Assembly: GCA_027924645.1 (NCBI GenBank)
Contig: BSBN01000809.1
Span: 42,438,001-42,502,000 of the forward strand
Reading direction: 5' to 3'
Source of the DNA: Cunninghamia lanceolata
Lineage: Eukaryota > Streptophyta > Pinopsida > Cupressales > Cupressaceae
DNA: 64,000 bases
Shown here: piece by piece, positions 33,870 to 46,249 of the stretch
Layout of the letters: each line of letters opens with the position of its first letter
Numbering within the stretch: the stretch's first letter is position 1
Notes under the pieces: model-generated
Databases searched by the model: none
Seen by the model: only the letters and a program-made list of their open reading frames with translations
What the model was told of the DNA's origin: nothing
Translations under genes and position numbers: made by a program

Positions 33870-34575
33870 ACTAGAGGACCCGAGCCCAAAACCCCCGTGC
33901 AGAAGGAGTACCAGAAGGAACCCGAAAAAACTTGAGGTGCAAAGGAGCTGAAGAGGGACGTGGAGAAGACCCATACGTGGCCAAGAGTGCAAGGTACCGG
34001 AACGTCGAGGGAGAACCAGTCCAATCAGGTCTAACGCACAAGGAGGACATCTGGGAATAAACATGGTGACTCCACCGGGAAGTCCAAATATGGGAAGTCC
34101 GAGTACGGAGAAGTAGAAGCTGCCAAAATTCCTTGGTAAAGGATCGGAGGATCCAGTCCGACATTGCAAAACCTGTGAGACTATCTGGATAGCCAACAGA
34201 TAGCACGACAGGTCCTATTGGCTAAGATCATTTCCAACAACCCTGAGAGCGATTGCGATAGATTGGTACATGGAACTGGACGCCACATCAAGAGGCATTT
34301 GGAATGCACTGAAGAAAACATTCCAGGAAGAATTTTAAATTATTACGGGATGACAATGAAATAATGGCAGATATATACAATACAAAGCAAGGTAAACATG
34401 AGAATGTCCGAGCATACAATCAAAGACTGAAAGAACTTCTGGTGAAACTAGAGAAGGAATCGGCTGATGGGTTAAAGAAAAGATGGTTCATCGAAGGTTT
34501 GATCCCCTCGCTCAGGAAGAAAATGAAGATAGTACTGCCAGCATCATACGCCGAGGCTTACAACCGAGCTATGGA
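33870..34575 (+). pseudogene. gag of element A, middle block
   Basis: Resumes after B at the second ACTAG. Short frames, shifted against each other, show Gag-like pieces: KFPGKGSEDP, IDWYMELDATSRGIW, ALKKTFQEEF, and then, from the Met at 34364, NVRAYNQRLKELLVKL and KKRWFIEGLIPSLRKKM, the retrotransposon Gag core. At least two frameshifts and several stops are present. The block ends at the F insertion (TSD ATGGA) and the frame continues unbroken at 36052. Confidence 0.75.
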
Positions 34576-36051
34576 TGTGATGTCCCAATAATTAAGGCAT
34601 TGTTTAAATTAAAGATTTAAACATCATTTGCTTCGGTAAATGTAGTGTTTAGTCAATTTAAGTGATAAAGATAATTACGTATGCATATATAATATTAAAG
34701 AATTATTTTTAATATAAATAAAATATAATATATTTATATATTATTGTATTTATAAATAATGATGTAAATATTATCAATATTATTTAAATATAATATTATA
34801 AATTATTGTATTATATAAAAGAATATAAATACAAATATTATTATAAATAATACTATTTATATATATATATAAACTAACTAATATAAAGTATATATAATTA
34901 CCATTATAAAAGTGGCTTCGATTATTATTAAAGGAAGGATCATCATTAGACAAAGATTATTATTAATAAATGGTGCGGTTAAAACAGATAGGTAGATGAT
35001 ATTAAAGAGCCCGATGATATTAAAGAGCCCGATGGTTAAAGGAACAACGATATGTGATTATAGTGATACGATGTGACCATTCAAACCCAACGATCCATGA
35101 CTGCAGCATGGCAACAATTATAATATATATTAGACCACTATAAGGAATAGCGGAAGGGCAATTATTGTTATAGATAATGGGCAGCGATTAAAAGCAAACA
35201 GCAACAATTATCATATATGGAGATCACCATATAACTTGCATAATCCGAGAGAGCAAAGGAAGATTAGAACTCGTTATATCCAAAATATTGGCTCCCAAGA
35301 CAACTAATGAGATGAAAGCCGAGGCCTTATTGTTGGGTCTTCAAATTTGTGTTATGAAGGGATTTCAAGATATACACATTGTTAATCCAGTGAAGCAGAG
35401 AATGTTGCAGAATTGAAGGTTGGCAACAGTTTGGAAAGGATGCGGCCATTGCTTGATTCTCTTGACTCTTATTCCATTTTTGCACTGCTATTATGAAGTG
35501 AACAAAGGCAGACTTCTGGTAAACCAAGCTTTTATGCTCGAGTGAAGTATGCATTAGTGATTTGACCTCATGCGGGTAGGTTGCACAATAAATTACAGAG
35601 GTCCAATGTGAGTAGGTATTTCAGACCAATTTGGCATTGCATATGTTAACAAAGGTGTTAGTTTGGGGTAGTTCAGCCTTCCTGGGAACTCGTGAATTGA
35701 TTATTGCTTACAAGGCACTCTGGATTATCAGATTTCCTATCTAAAGTGCCAACCACTAAGGGTATGTAAGATCATTGTTTAGATAGCAGCAGAATAAGCA
35801 ATTCAATGAGCTGTCATAGAATCATGTTGGCTAATGTATATTGAAGGAGAGAATAGACTAAATTGAAGACTGTCTGAGATCTACATATTGACATTGTGTT
35901 TGCAATAAGAAAAGAAGATCATTCAAATCTTTAATTTGAATATTCTATCACTAGACTTGTGTTGTGGTCATTACAAGATTCAGAATAAAAGAAGATATCA
36001 GAATAGTAAAAATAATCAAAGTTTACCCAATATCCAGTAAGGGAGATTACA
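34576..36051 (+). mobile_element. Solo LTR F nested in gag of A
   Basis: TGTGATGTCCC at 34576 to GGGAGATTACA at 36051, with exact TSD ATGGA (34571-34575 and 36052-36056). The palindrome GTTTAAATTAAAGATTTAAAC (34602-34622) is shared with H and M. 34650-34900 is AT-rich low-complexity sequence. No internal region, so a 1476-bp solo LTR. Confidence 0.9.
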
Positions 36052-36948
36052 ATGGATATCGAGAGTGAAGATAAGATGTCAAGTCGAGGAAAGAAGAAAG
36101 ATGACGACGAAAGCTGGGATGATAGTGATGAAGAAGAATCAAAAACCGTACAAGTATTAAGAAAAGATATGATCAAAATGATGAGAGAGTTTAAAACTGA
36201 GAAGGAAATGGTGATGGAAAGTAAGGAATTATGGTGCATAGAATGCAGCAATGAGGGCCACATCAAAGCAAATTGCCCTAGGAAAATGTTTTGTGAAATA
36301 TGCCAAATGACGAGCCATTCTATTAAGGAGTGACCGTACAATCTAAAGACAAGGAGCATCCAAGTGCTCTATACTCAGGGTGAGCAATCTACCCCACTGA
36401 CCACACTGCCCAAACCAAATAATCAAGATGCATCGCCTAGTAGATACCATAACAATTGGAGAGGAGGTGGTAACAACAGATATAATAATAATAGTGGGGG
36501 AAGAGGTTGCACCCAGTATGATGCAAAAGGACGACCCATGATCCAATGTCGTCAATGCAATGAGTAGGAGTATTTTGCGAGGGAATGCCAGAGTAACAAC
36601 CAGAACAAACCAAATGTACTCTGCAAATGGTGCGGACCCAGCGACCATGAAGACAATGACCGCCCAAAACAGAAAGGTACGGTGAATCTCATCCACATTG
36701 AAGAGGAGGATAACGAAGTCTTTGCCATCCCCCGAGCGCAAACAAAGAAGGCACACTATCCAGACCCCTGAACGGAGAAAGAAAGACTCCACGGCGCGAG
36801 AAAGGAAGTGGAGATTGCCATGGAAAAAGAACGGAGGGACTCAAACAAAAAGGCAACCACAAACCTACGGTCGAAGTCAGACACAAACATTGCAAGTCAA
36901 GTACTACAAACTACTATACCAATCAAGATTGTTGGTCTTCTCCAGAGT
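36052..36948 (+). pseudogene. gag of element A, C-terminal zinc-knuckle block
   Basis: Continues Gag with IESEDKMSSRGKKKDDDE and then shows four CCHC-type units in a row. Knuckle 1, CIECSNEGHIKANC, is intact. Knuckle 2, CEICQMTSHSIKE, has lost its last Cys to a stop. Knuckle 3, CRQCNE*EYFAREC, has a stop and Tyr in place of His. Knuckle 4, CKWCGPSDHEDNDR, has lost its last Cys. Between knuckles 2 and 3 is a Gly/Asn/Arg-rich linker (NNWRGGGNNRYNNNSGGRG). The frame goes on, with one stop near 36770, to KIVGLLQS at the G insertion and is picked up at 53116. Confidence 0.8.
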
Positions 36949-37528
36949 CCCTATTGATGTGTAAAATTGCGTAGGTTCCAACACCAACATGGGAAGTTTC
37001 AGGAATGTGGGACTTGCTACCTGAAACAACCTCCAGATTTTAAAGAAGCTGGCTCTTCTCTATTTTGTATGGGTTTTAGGAAAAAGGGTAGAAATTAACA
37101 GAAATAAAGATATAGTCAAAGCAAATCTGTCTATGGCGATGCGCCTGAATAATAAGTATCTCTCTCAACTTAAGCACAGTGAAGCTATCCTCAAGATTCG
37201 GTTACGTTAAAGAGCAAATGTTGCATGATTAACATAAACAGATATAATGAATAAATTCAAAGGCTCATGAACAGACAATTTACAATGACACAGAAAATAT
37301 CAACCAAGGCACATGACTCTGTCTTTCTCATTAATTTTTCAGCAACATAAAAGGCACAGATACATGCATAGTTACATTTACTTTTGAATCAAAAATAACA
37401 AAAATAAAGGCAAAATGATATTACTAGTCACAGGAAAAGTCTCAAACTTCTTTCTTAAATCTCTAATAGAAAACTCTTAGCAAAAGTTATCTATGAATGA
37501 ATTTCTTTACTCCATCGCCAATGTTGCA

Positions 37529-37536
37529 TATTTATA
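37529..37536 (-). promoter_or_regulatory. TATA box in the LTR of G
   Basis: The minus strand reads GCTATAAATATGC around this site; the same box is at 49858-49865 in the 5' LTR. The G-box-like array lies upstream of it on the coding strand. Confidence 0.7.
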
Positions 37537-37686
37537 GCACAGGATCAACCCTAGATTGTCTGCACAATCGAATCCCAACGGCCTAACCAAACTGGAGATA
37601 ACTGAGGGTCTCTGACAGTTAAAAATCCTTTAGATCCGTAAACAGCTACAGTAATTGCCAGTCCATTGGCTGTAAAAAATCATATG

Positions 37687-38670
37687 TGGCGCGTCTCCTA
37701 ATAAAGAACAGACACTTGGTGGTTTCCGCAATCTCTAAACAATGAACTCTGAGACACATGGCAGCATCCGTGCACTTAGAACTTGAAACTTCTTAACCTC
37801 TCGGGAGAAACAAGAAACTGACACATGGCACCGTCCGCGGCACTTAGAAACAATATGGGTCTCGCTCCGCACTCTCTTGCTGAACTATGACTCTATATTC
37901 GGGTGGCCCCTGCTTGTGACATCTGTCACGATCCACTGCTTTCAAACCTAAAGACACTACTAGGAAAGGGGCCCACAACTCTACGTTCATAAGCTTTCAA
38001 ACAGGGACAGGTGGCAGCATCCGCTACAACTATGAACTGGGTACGTGGCGGCTTCCGCAGCCTTCTTGAAACATTAAAACCTTTTTGAGACTCATGCGGA
38101 TGCAGACACATGGCGCTTTCTGCCTAACTTGAGAAACATTTAATAAACTGAAGAAAGAGACGGAAACTTTACATCTCGGGACCATATCCACCACGTGGCA
38201 CCTTCCGCCTCACTTAAGCTCTATACTGAAACTTGCGCGGAGACTGCCACTTGTCGCCGTCCGCATCATTTGAGAAACCTTTATTAACACTGTAGAAAAG
38301 TTAGAAAACCTTTCACTTAGGCGCTGCATCCACCACGTGTTGCTTTCCGCTGCATTTGAGACTTTAAAACTGGGGACCCACCTCCATACGTCACTGAACG
38401 ACGAAACATAAGAACCAACATAACGCGGAGGCTGACACATGTCAAGCTCCGCAGCAGTGTGAAGGACACATGGCTCATTCCGCAGCTCATACAGAAACTT
38501 TAAAGAAACTTTGAAACTCAAGCGTATGCCGACACTTGGCAAGTTCCGCGGCTAGTAACTTTAGACAATATTGAAATAGCTTCCACCACGTGGCACGATC
38601 CGCGTTAAAGTTATAACATAGAAACAAAAATGCGGTTACCACTGAGGCTCGACACTTGTCAAGTTCCGCG
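37687..38670. promoter_or_regulatory. Array of G-box-like motifs in U3 of element G
   Basis: About fifteen units fit RCACNTGGCNNNNTCCGC on the plus strand, for example near 37752, 37819, 38041, 38190, 38464, 38528, 38585 and 38650. Several contain a true CACGTG core or ACGTGGC, the binding core of plant bZIP and bHLH factors (G-box/ABRE). The array recurs in the 5' LTR from about 50015 to 50926 and, after H, to about 52980. Confidence 0.7.
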
Positions 38671-38976
38671 CTACTCTGAGACTTTGGCAAAAAGAAACCC
38701 TTGCAGAAACCCTCACGAAAATGCGAAAACTTTCACAGGAACACTTGCAGAGGCAAAAACTGAAACCCGCTATAACCCACTGATGCGCTGCAACTGAAAC
38801 AAAATGTAGCGTATTTAACTCTATAGTTCTTGGCGACCCCGAGGACTTTTGAGCCTACTCAAAAAGAATCCAAAAGAAAATGTGGCAAAAGAATGTGTAT
38901 AAAAATACAAGGATTATAGATTCTGCAAAGCTGTCTAATAAACAGACCATTCGGAGTCAGAAAGTCCCTGTTTATT

Positions 38977-41900
38977 CTACAAATCTTGGAAAGCAAAATC
39001 AAGGCTTATAATGTCCTTGTGTGAAAACCTCTGCAAAACTTGAACCGCAGCCTTCAATTGGAACTCAAGCTGGGCCATAGGAATCAAAATAGCTTCCACT
39101 TCCTGCACTGATGAAGAATTAGTTAAACCTTGAAAAATTGATTGATCATTTTGCCTGGATAACAGCAGAGTCTTAATCTCATCAATCATTAATACAGTAT
39201 TGTTGTCAGGGAATGGGGAGGGGAGACCCAATTGCACCAGATCTTCTATGTGTCTTATCATGTCTTTGACTCCCTCTTTGACAACATCCAGAAGCTCCTG
39301 GCAGTTTGTAGCAGCTGAATTACAACTGAGAACTTCATTTACCCTCTTTGCTGGTACCATCCTATCGCTGATCCCTGCTGCTAATAGGATTTCATCAGTT
39401 GTATCATATAGCTTCTTCAGCAACAATTGAGAATCAAAGACTCTCAGGGAAATAGTAGATAAAGTGGCCTGAACTGAAGCTTCTACTTTCTCACATAACA
39501 TCTGTGCATTTAATAAAAAGGTTAAGGAGGGCTTAAGTTGAACAATCTCATCAGAGATCCTGTTCCACATTGAAATATATAGCTCCTTGACCAGATTCAG
39601 AACTCCAGCATTCTATGGTCTATTAGCCAACTCAAGTGTCAACTGTTTCGTCATTTGTTGTTCAGCTTGGAGTTGGGCCTGTATTGCAGCAGCAGTATTT
39701 TGTTCACTCAGCAGCTTCTGTTGAGATTGTGTAGCCTGTTGCATCTTTTCTTGATATCTCCTTTCCAATGTGGCTTTTTCTTGCCTCAGAACAGTTACTG
39801 CAGCTTTTTCCTGTGCCAGCTCCAGCTTTAGAGAAGCATTTTGTGCCACTGTCACTTGATGAATTTGACAGGAAACAGTATTTTGCAACTATTTGTTTAG
39901 ATCCTCTATTTCATCTGTCTTTAACTTCAGCTCTACAGCAAGGTTGCTACTATTTGCCTTCTCTTGAGCTAAGTCAGTTTCTACCTTTTGCAACTTCCTG
40001 GACACTTTTAAGTAATCATTTGCAACAGCAGAAGTTGTTTCATTGAGCAGCTCGACCCTATCTTGGTCTGAATAATGACATGTCCATAGCTACTGCATTC
40101 ATTGCATAGTCCTGAGGTTGCATCTGCTCATTTGGCTTTGTCACATTTGGGGACAAATGCATGACAGTCAACTGTTGTTGGATTGGGTCAAAGAGTGCCC
40201 TCATATGTGGAACTGCTAGGCTCTTATTTTCTTTCTTTTCTTGTCCATCCGGGCTTCTCTAGCCTTCTTAGCAGTATCAGCCTGAGCTTGGAAAGTGGGA
40301 GGAGAGGCAATGTACCCTCTAGCAAAGGGGTAACCCTGAGGTAAACCATAAGGAATAGCCAAATGTTGGCTAGGATCAACTTGGGGAGTGGGTCTCTTTG
40401 GTACTGAGGGGGAAAACAATGGCAATGAGGTGGCCTGTGAAGACATGGCCTGAGGATTAGGAGGTGGGGCAAGTGTAGATATAGGCACAGTAGAGGTGGC
40501 AAGGGATAATGATTGGCCAGTTGGGATTGCCACCCCTATGGTAGAAGAATGAGAATGAGAGGAAGGAGGAGAAACACTTACCTGAGCAGCAGCAGATGTT
40601 ACTGGTAGTTGCTGTTGTAGAGGCTCTGCTTCTTCATCTGACTCTGGTGGTAGGTTCAACTTTCTATGCTTCTTCGGTCTTTCTCCTGTCTCTTCTTCTG
40701 CTAATTCCTTCTCTACCACATTTACCACTACTGATGTTGGTAACGATACAAAAGTGGAAGCTCCAATAGCTGAAACTGATAGAGTCCCTATAGGTGGTGA
40801 TGACACGACACCCTTTTGCTTCTCTAGAATACTAAGAGATTGGGGCCAGGGAGATACTGGGGCTGTTGATGAGGCTTGTCCTGTAGCTAGCACTGTATGA
40901 GTTGACTCAGCCTCCTCTTCAAACTCCTCACCCTTCTTGTGGATTCTGCTTGTATCAGGGCTAGAAACTGGAGAGGGATGCCACTCGTCCCAGATAGACT
41001 CCCATTTTTCATCTGTGTCAACCTTGCCAAAAGAGTGAGTCAACTCAAAAAGTTCCTGCCTGTATTTCCAATAGGCCTCTATTTTGTCTGGTTTCCATTC
41101 CCTGCCTTTCAACAAAGCTTTCTTCAATCCAGTGCCCATTCTGATCTTAGGGTCATAGGCCCTTTGTTTAACATTAAAGGTCTCCCATGGCCTGGGACCC
41201 TCATAAGGCAAATCTGCCAGTTCCACGTACAGGTCTGGGGTATCTTCCTTAGGGTTTCTTTTGTCTTCCCAAAAGGGACGACCCTCATGTGCTACTTTGG
41301 CTCCAACTTTGTTTGTTTTAACCCAGGAGGCTATAAAGTTGTTTGGGTCGTACTTCCATTTGTCTTCAATAATGAGGAAACCCAAGGCAGCAAGCTTCCT
41401 TAGCAACAGGTGTTCTACATCCCTAACTTCTAGGGCCATATTCTTTCTGACCCAAGGAATATCATACATTTTCTTCTTCTTCCTCTTGGTGCCATACTCA
41501 TTGTCGACCACGGACACCTGTCGGGTGACTTCTAGAAATGCTAACCTGGGAGTCAAAATTTTGGGTAGCAGCATTGGTTCTTCATTGAAGCCATGAACCC
41601 TAATGATAGTATGTTGAGACCCAAAGAAATAGTCACATGGGATTGGGCAATTTGTCATGAAACCCTAATGATCGGTGTCAACCTGTTTTCTACAGGTTCA
41701 GGGCTTAGATGACAAAAGGCAGGAGCAACAAAGAGTTCCTAGAACTCATAAGGGTCTGACGCCTTAGACAGCACATGTGTCCATGCAGACACGGGAATTG
41801 TTCTATTTTGCCCAAAATTTGGGTCATACATGTTCAAATGCATATTTGGTGCAAAAATATTGTGGTTCTGGTATAACATCAAATGAAACAGATAAGCAGA

Positions 41901-42716
41901 ATACCTGAATACACCGTTGGCTTTGAAATTGACGAGTTGATCAGCCATGGAATAAGCAATTTGTTCTGCAAAATCTAGCCAGTATTCCTGCGACTTATCC
42001 ACAGTCTTCAACCTGAAAATGATTGCAATTTGCCAATCATAGATTGTGCTATCTTCCTTCATCCCGAAAATGAAAGATATCATGGACAGTGCTTCTTGAC
42101 TGGCCTGGCTGAATTGTGCCCTTCTTGTTGGCAATGTGGGCATCTGAGTATTCTCCTCGTCTAGCTGCAATTCTGAGTTAAGGAACCTAAGGTGGTTGTT
42201 AACATTTGACCATGTCTTTTGCATTTTAGCAATAGTCGGGAATGTGGCCGTTTTATCATGATACAGGGCCAGCATGTCTCTTATAGCTTTGGGTGTAATT
42301 TGCACCATAAAGTGACCCTATTGAATGGTGCTTGATGGCGCATGGAAATGCTCTACGCATATATCAATTAGGTCGGGGCAGAGGTGCACATTAGGGACCA
42401 AGAACTGTGCTAACTGTGAGGTCCAAATCCTCATCCCAAAGGTCTCAGACTGTCCACTCTTCGCCTTTTGAATGCATCTTTGGTGCGCCCCTTCGTGGAG
42501 AGCCTTGGTAGATTTTTGAAGGGCTAGGTCAAAAATACCATCTACGAAATCTTTTACTTTCGCTGAGTCGACGAAGTAACCTACTTCAGGAACTCTCGTC
42601 CTAGGGTAGGGTCTCTTAGGCTGTGCAGGAGCCAAGGCATATGATTTGCTTGCTAAAAGCCTATCAATTGATTCATATATTCCGAGTCCTTGCTGAGAGG
42701 ACTGTGCTTTGGCCAT
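38977..42716 (-). pseudogene. Second ORF of element G (downstream of integrase)
   Basis: Unrecognised protein, in sense with pol, about 1,200 codons with stops and one shift near 41660. N-terminal part (from Met 42716): MAKAQSSQQGLGIYESIDRL, then WTSQLAQFLVPNVHLCPDL, VQITPKAIRDMLALYH, and a helical part with WLDFAEQIAYSMADQLVNF. Middle part (41658-40216): MYDIPWVRKNMALEV, then KWESIWDEWHPSPVSS and a long Pro/Ser/Thr-rich linker. C-terminal part (about 40060-38977): heptad-rich coiled coil (LKLELAQEKAAVTVLRQEKA) and a helical tail. The pattern 'L....F......V.I.P..I...L.L' recalls plant transposon or plant-mobile-domain proteins; this is a weak guess. No membrane segment, so not an envelope. 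Confidence 0.65.
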
Positions 42717-43206
42717 GTCTGTGTTTGCGGGGAGAATGTGGGTGCTTTAACACAGTAACGGATGGAAACTGCGCAACAGGAGAGACACTCGGCCAAAAGC
42801 GCTTGCGAGGAATGAAAATTTGTAGAGAATTGCTAGGAATTCGAAGCAGAGAGACAGAGCAGAATGAGAGCCACAGTTAAGGTTTAACTCCTATTAATGG
42901 GGTTTTAATGACACATCATGCCTTATAAATGGCATTAACGCCAAGAAACCGTTAATGTATCTTTCTAAATGAGTATAGGACCAAGTGTCAGAAACATTAT
43001 GATAGTGGCTGCGAAAGTGAGTACTTTCGATGTTTTTGGGGATTGAAGAGAACCTAAGTGAATGCGAGATTTCCAAAAATAGATGAGGCTTGCGCTGTTG
43101 ACACGTGTTCAAAGAACACTTATTTAAAAGGAAAGCGGGAAAAAGAAGCGGGAAAACAGGAAAACAATAAAGAAACTAACTAACTATAGTACATAGGAGA
43201 CACTGC
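42717..43206. other. Spacer between pol and second ORF of G
   Basis: About 490 bp without a supported ORF. It could hold a splice site or promoter for the second ORF; I see no clear signal. Confidence 0.5.
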
Positions 43207-44826
43207 TTAATTAAAATGCTTCAGATAGACCCCGTTCACAGGAATCTCTTCAGGTTCACCTTCCATGGTCTCAAGCTCAAATGAATTTTGCTGTTTACAG
43301 GAACGAATCTTATAAGGACCGGTCCACAGAGATTCAAATTTGCTGTGTCTACCGAGCTTGGCAGCTCTCTCATCCCATTTAAGCACTATTGAACCAACTT
43401 CAAAATGGGGATTTGAAGTCTTCTTCTCAAAGCAATCTTTGATTATTTTCTGGTGTTTCATCAGTGACTCATGTGCCTTCTCTCTTTTTTCTTGCACCTC
43501 CAGCAATTCAGCAAGTCTAACTTGCATGGGACCATTCTCTTCGATCTCAATCCGTTTCAATAACTGTAAAGCAGGAATCTCCAGGCTCAGTGGCATTATT
43601 GCTGGCTTACCATAGACCAATTCATATGGGGACATCTTTGTCACTTGCTTAGGTGTAATTCTATCAGCCCACAGTGCAGTATTGAGCAATTTGTGCCACT
43701 CTCTTTGATAATTGGTTCCAATCCTCTTAATGAGTCTGATTAGATTTTTGTTAGTAGACTCTGCGAGACCATTACCCTAAGGGTAATAATTTAAAGAGGT
43801 TTTCAAATAAATTCCATACCTTACTGCAAACTCTGATATCTTCGTTCCCAAAAATGCCTTAGCATTATCTGATATGATGGTACGAGGAGGGCCAAAACGA
43901 GCAGTAATGCTTTCCAAAAAGTTCAGTATTACCTTTTCTGTTGCTTCTTTGAGTGGTACTGCTTCACTCCATCTGGTAAAGTAATCAGTGGCTGTAAGGA
44001 TCCATTTGTGTCCCATACTTGACACTAGATTGATCATTCCAATGAAATCAAGACCCCATTGGGCGAAGGGTTCATCCACAATTATGGGGCTTAGTGGCAT
44101 TGCTGCATTTCTTCTTTTTCCTGTATAGAACTGACAGGCTTGGCACTCTTTGACCAACTGATAACAGTCTGCAAATAAAGTAGGCCAGAAGTATCCTGCT
44201 TGAGTTATTTTTATTGCAGTGGTCCTTGCTGAAAAGTGTCCCCCTGAGACTCCATGATGCAACTCATGTAATATTCTTTGGGCCTCATCTTTCTCTATGC
44301 ATCTTAAAAGTATGCCATTAGTATTTCTTCTGAAAAGGACATGGTCAATTAATACAAAGTAGGACCCTTGCTGTCTATAATACCTTCTCTTATCGTGGGA
44401 GAGCCCACTTGGGAAAATCCCATGTTTTGTAAACTGAATCCTATTTGTGACCCAGGAATTCTGATCAATCTCTTGGATTCTCAACACATTCTCACTTTCT
44501 ATTTCTACAGTCACCATTTTTTCCATGTCTTGGGCCATATATTGGCACAATCCTTTGCCTCTTACTAACTTAGTGGGTCTGACCTCCACATCATATTCAA
44601 GGATCTTTGTTATCCAGTTTGCTCTTTTCTCAGTGATCTCAACTTCCATAATGTATTCCCTCACACTAGGATGAGCCACTAATATCAGAATCTTATTCCC
44701 TGTGACCATGTGTCTAAATTTCTTAAGGGCTTTTACCATGGCATACGCTTGTTTCTCCACAAAATTATATCTGGCCTCATATTCCCTAAGAGTCCTAGAG
44801 AAAAAGGCTATTGGATGTTCTCCTTC
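43207..44826 (-). pseudogene. Degenerate RNase H end and integrase of element G
   Basis: First the tail of the classical RNase H: EKQAYAMVKALKKFRHMVTG keeps the Glu, but LVAHPSVREY stands where TDH.PL.Y is expected, so an Asp is lost. Then integrase: HHGVSGGHFSARTT and CQACQFYTG (HHCC zinc finger), Asp in WGLDFIGMI, Asp in IISDNAKAF, Glu in AESTNKNLI, all present. A TAG at 43777-43779 (from CAG) breaks YYP-GNGLAES. The C-terminal part has FEVGSIVLKWDERA and LWTGPYKIRS, with no chromodomain, and ends at 43207. Confidence 0.9.
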
Positions 44827-45720
44827 TTATTGGTCATCTTCCTGAGTCAAAACAGGAGCAACACTGAACTCACCTCCATACACATACATTATAAAAGACT
44901 TAGAAAAGTCTGGGTTTCTCAGTACTGGGGCTGTTGAAATGGCTTTCTTGACTTCCTCAAAAGCCTGTCTCCCTTCTGCAGTCCATTTGAAAACAAGGTC
45001 CTTTTTTAGCAATAGTGTCATAGGTCTAATCAGTCCTGCAAAGTCAGATATGAACCGGCTGACAAAATTGGTCTTCCCCAGGAAGGACTGAACAACCTTC
45101 TTATTGACTGGCAGAGACAAGTTCATTATGGCAGTGACTCTTTTTGGATCAATAGAGACTCCATCCTTTGACACTATATGCCCCAGTAGTTTGCCTTGAG
45201 GTACTACGAAGATGTACTTCTTGGGGTTGAGGGATATTCCGAACCCTTGACACTTCTTAAAGACAGCCTCTAAATGATCAAAATGATCAACAGCATTTTT
45301 AGAGAAAATAGTGAGGTCATCAAGATAAATCAGAATGATTTTGTTTATGAGCTCCCCAAATGCTACATCCATTGCTCTTTGAAAAGTGGCTCCAGCATTT
45401 GAAAGGCCAAATGGCATCTTGGCATATGCAAATGTTCCCCATTTGGTAGTGAATGCAGTCTTATGCTGGTCTTCATCCGCTAACCAAATCTGATTGTATC
45501 CAGAGAAACCATCCAACAAGGAAAATCTCTCTGATCCAGCCACAATCTGTAAAATTTGTTCCATAGAGGGCAGGGGATATGATCTTTCAAGGATGCTCTG
45601 TTCAGATCCCTGAAGCCTACACAGAGCCTTATGTCACCATTCTTTTTTCTGACTGGCACTAGATTGGATACCCAGGTTGAGTGTTTGATTGGAAAAATTA
45701 TTTTTGATTCTAAGAGCTTC
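44827..45720 (-). pseudogene. Reverse transcriptase and RNase H start of element G
   Basis: RT begins in the preceding frame (VPVRKKNGDIRLCVGFRDLN) and shifts by one base near 45590 into YPLPSMEQILQIVAG. It continues with FSLLDGFSGYNQI, MPFGLSNAGATFQRAMD and an intact catalytic box IYLDDLTIFS. The connection domain and the start of RNase H follow; the first RNase H Asp is missing (FIMYVYGGEFSVAPVL). A stop at 44827-44829 precedes the rest. Confidence 0.9.
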
Positions 45721-46249
45721 TATAACTCATCCACCATTAGAGGTTCAATCCTTGGATTCACTGGCCTTTGCTTCTGTCTGACTGGATTAGATCCTTCAGT
45801 CAGTTCTATAGTGTGCTGGATGATATCTCTATTATAACCATGGAGGTCCTCATAGGTCCAGGCAATCCCCCTATCATATTTTTCACACAAATCAATCAAC
45901 CTTTCTCTTTCTTGTTGAGTTGTAAAATTACCAACCTTTAATTTTCTCCCTTCACTAACTTGAATTTTAGAATAGTCCTCTTTCTTTGCTTGAAACCTCT
46001 TCTTCTCCAAGCTCACATCCTCTGGGTCAAATAAATTTTCTAAGGTGATCAGTCCTTTAGGGAGCTTATTTGACTTCAGTTGAATAACTTGGTCACTATA
46101 TGCTTCCTCAATTTTAGGGTGCAACTGATCAGCAAATTCTCCTGACTGTTGTAAAAATGAAAGTACCTGAAAATCATTTTCAAAAACTTGCCAATTTTTA
46201 TCATTGTCTGGGATAGTTGGTCTTACTATGATTTTGACTGACTCATTGT

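Larger units (their letters stand above)
36949..38807 (-). repeat. 3' LTR of element G
   Basis: About 1.86 kb. On the coding strand it starts near ACATTTTGTTTC and ends CATCAATA (CATCAACA in the other copy). It contains about 15 G-box-like motifs at 37687-38670 and the TATA box TATAAATA at 37529-37536. Confidence 0.85.

Noticed and set aside
36343..36895. Several long minus-strand ORFs over gag of A
   Set aside because: They are mirror readings of the zinc-knuckle block on the plus strand and have no motif of their own.
36952..36960. TSD for G starting right at TATTGATG (flank GTCCC)
   Set aside because: The right flank has no GTCCC; AGAGT on both sides also keeps the reading frame of A.
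38977..42716. Envelope gene
   Set aside because: No signal peptide, membrane segment or cleavage motif is visible; the ORF ends in a coiled coil.
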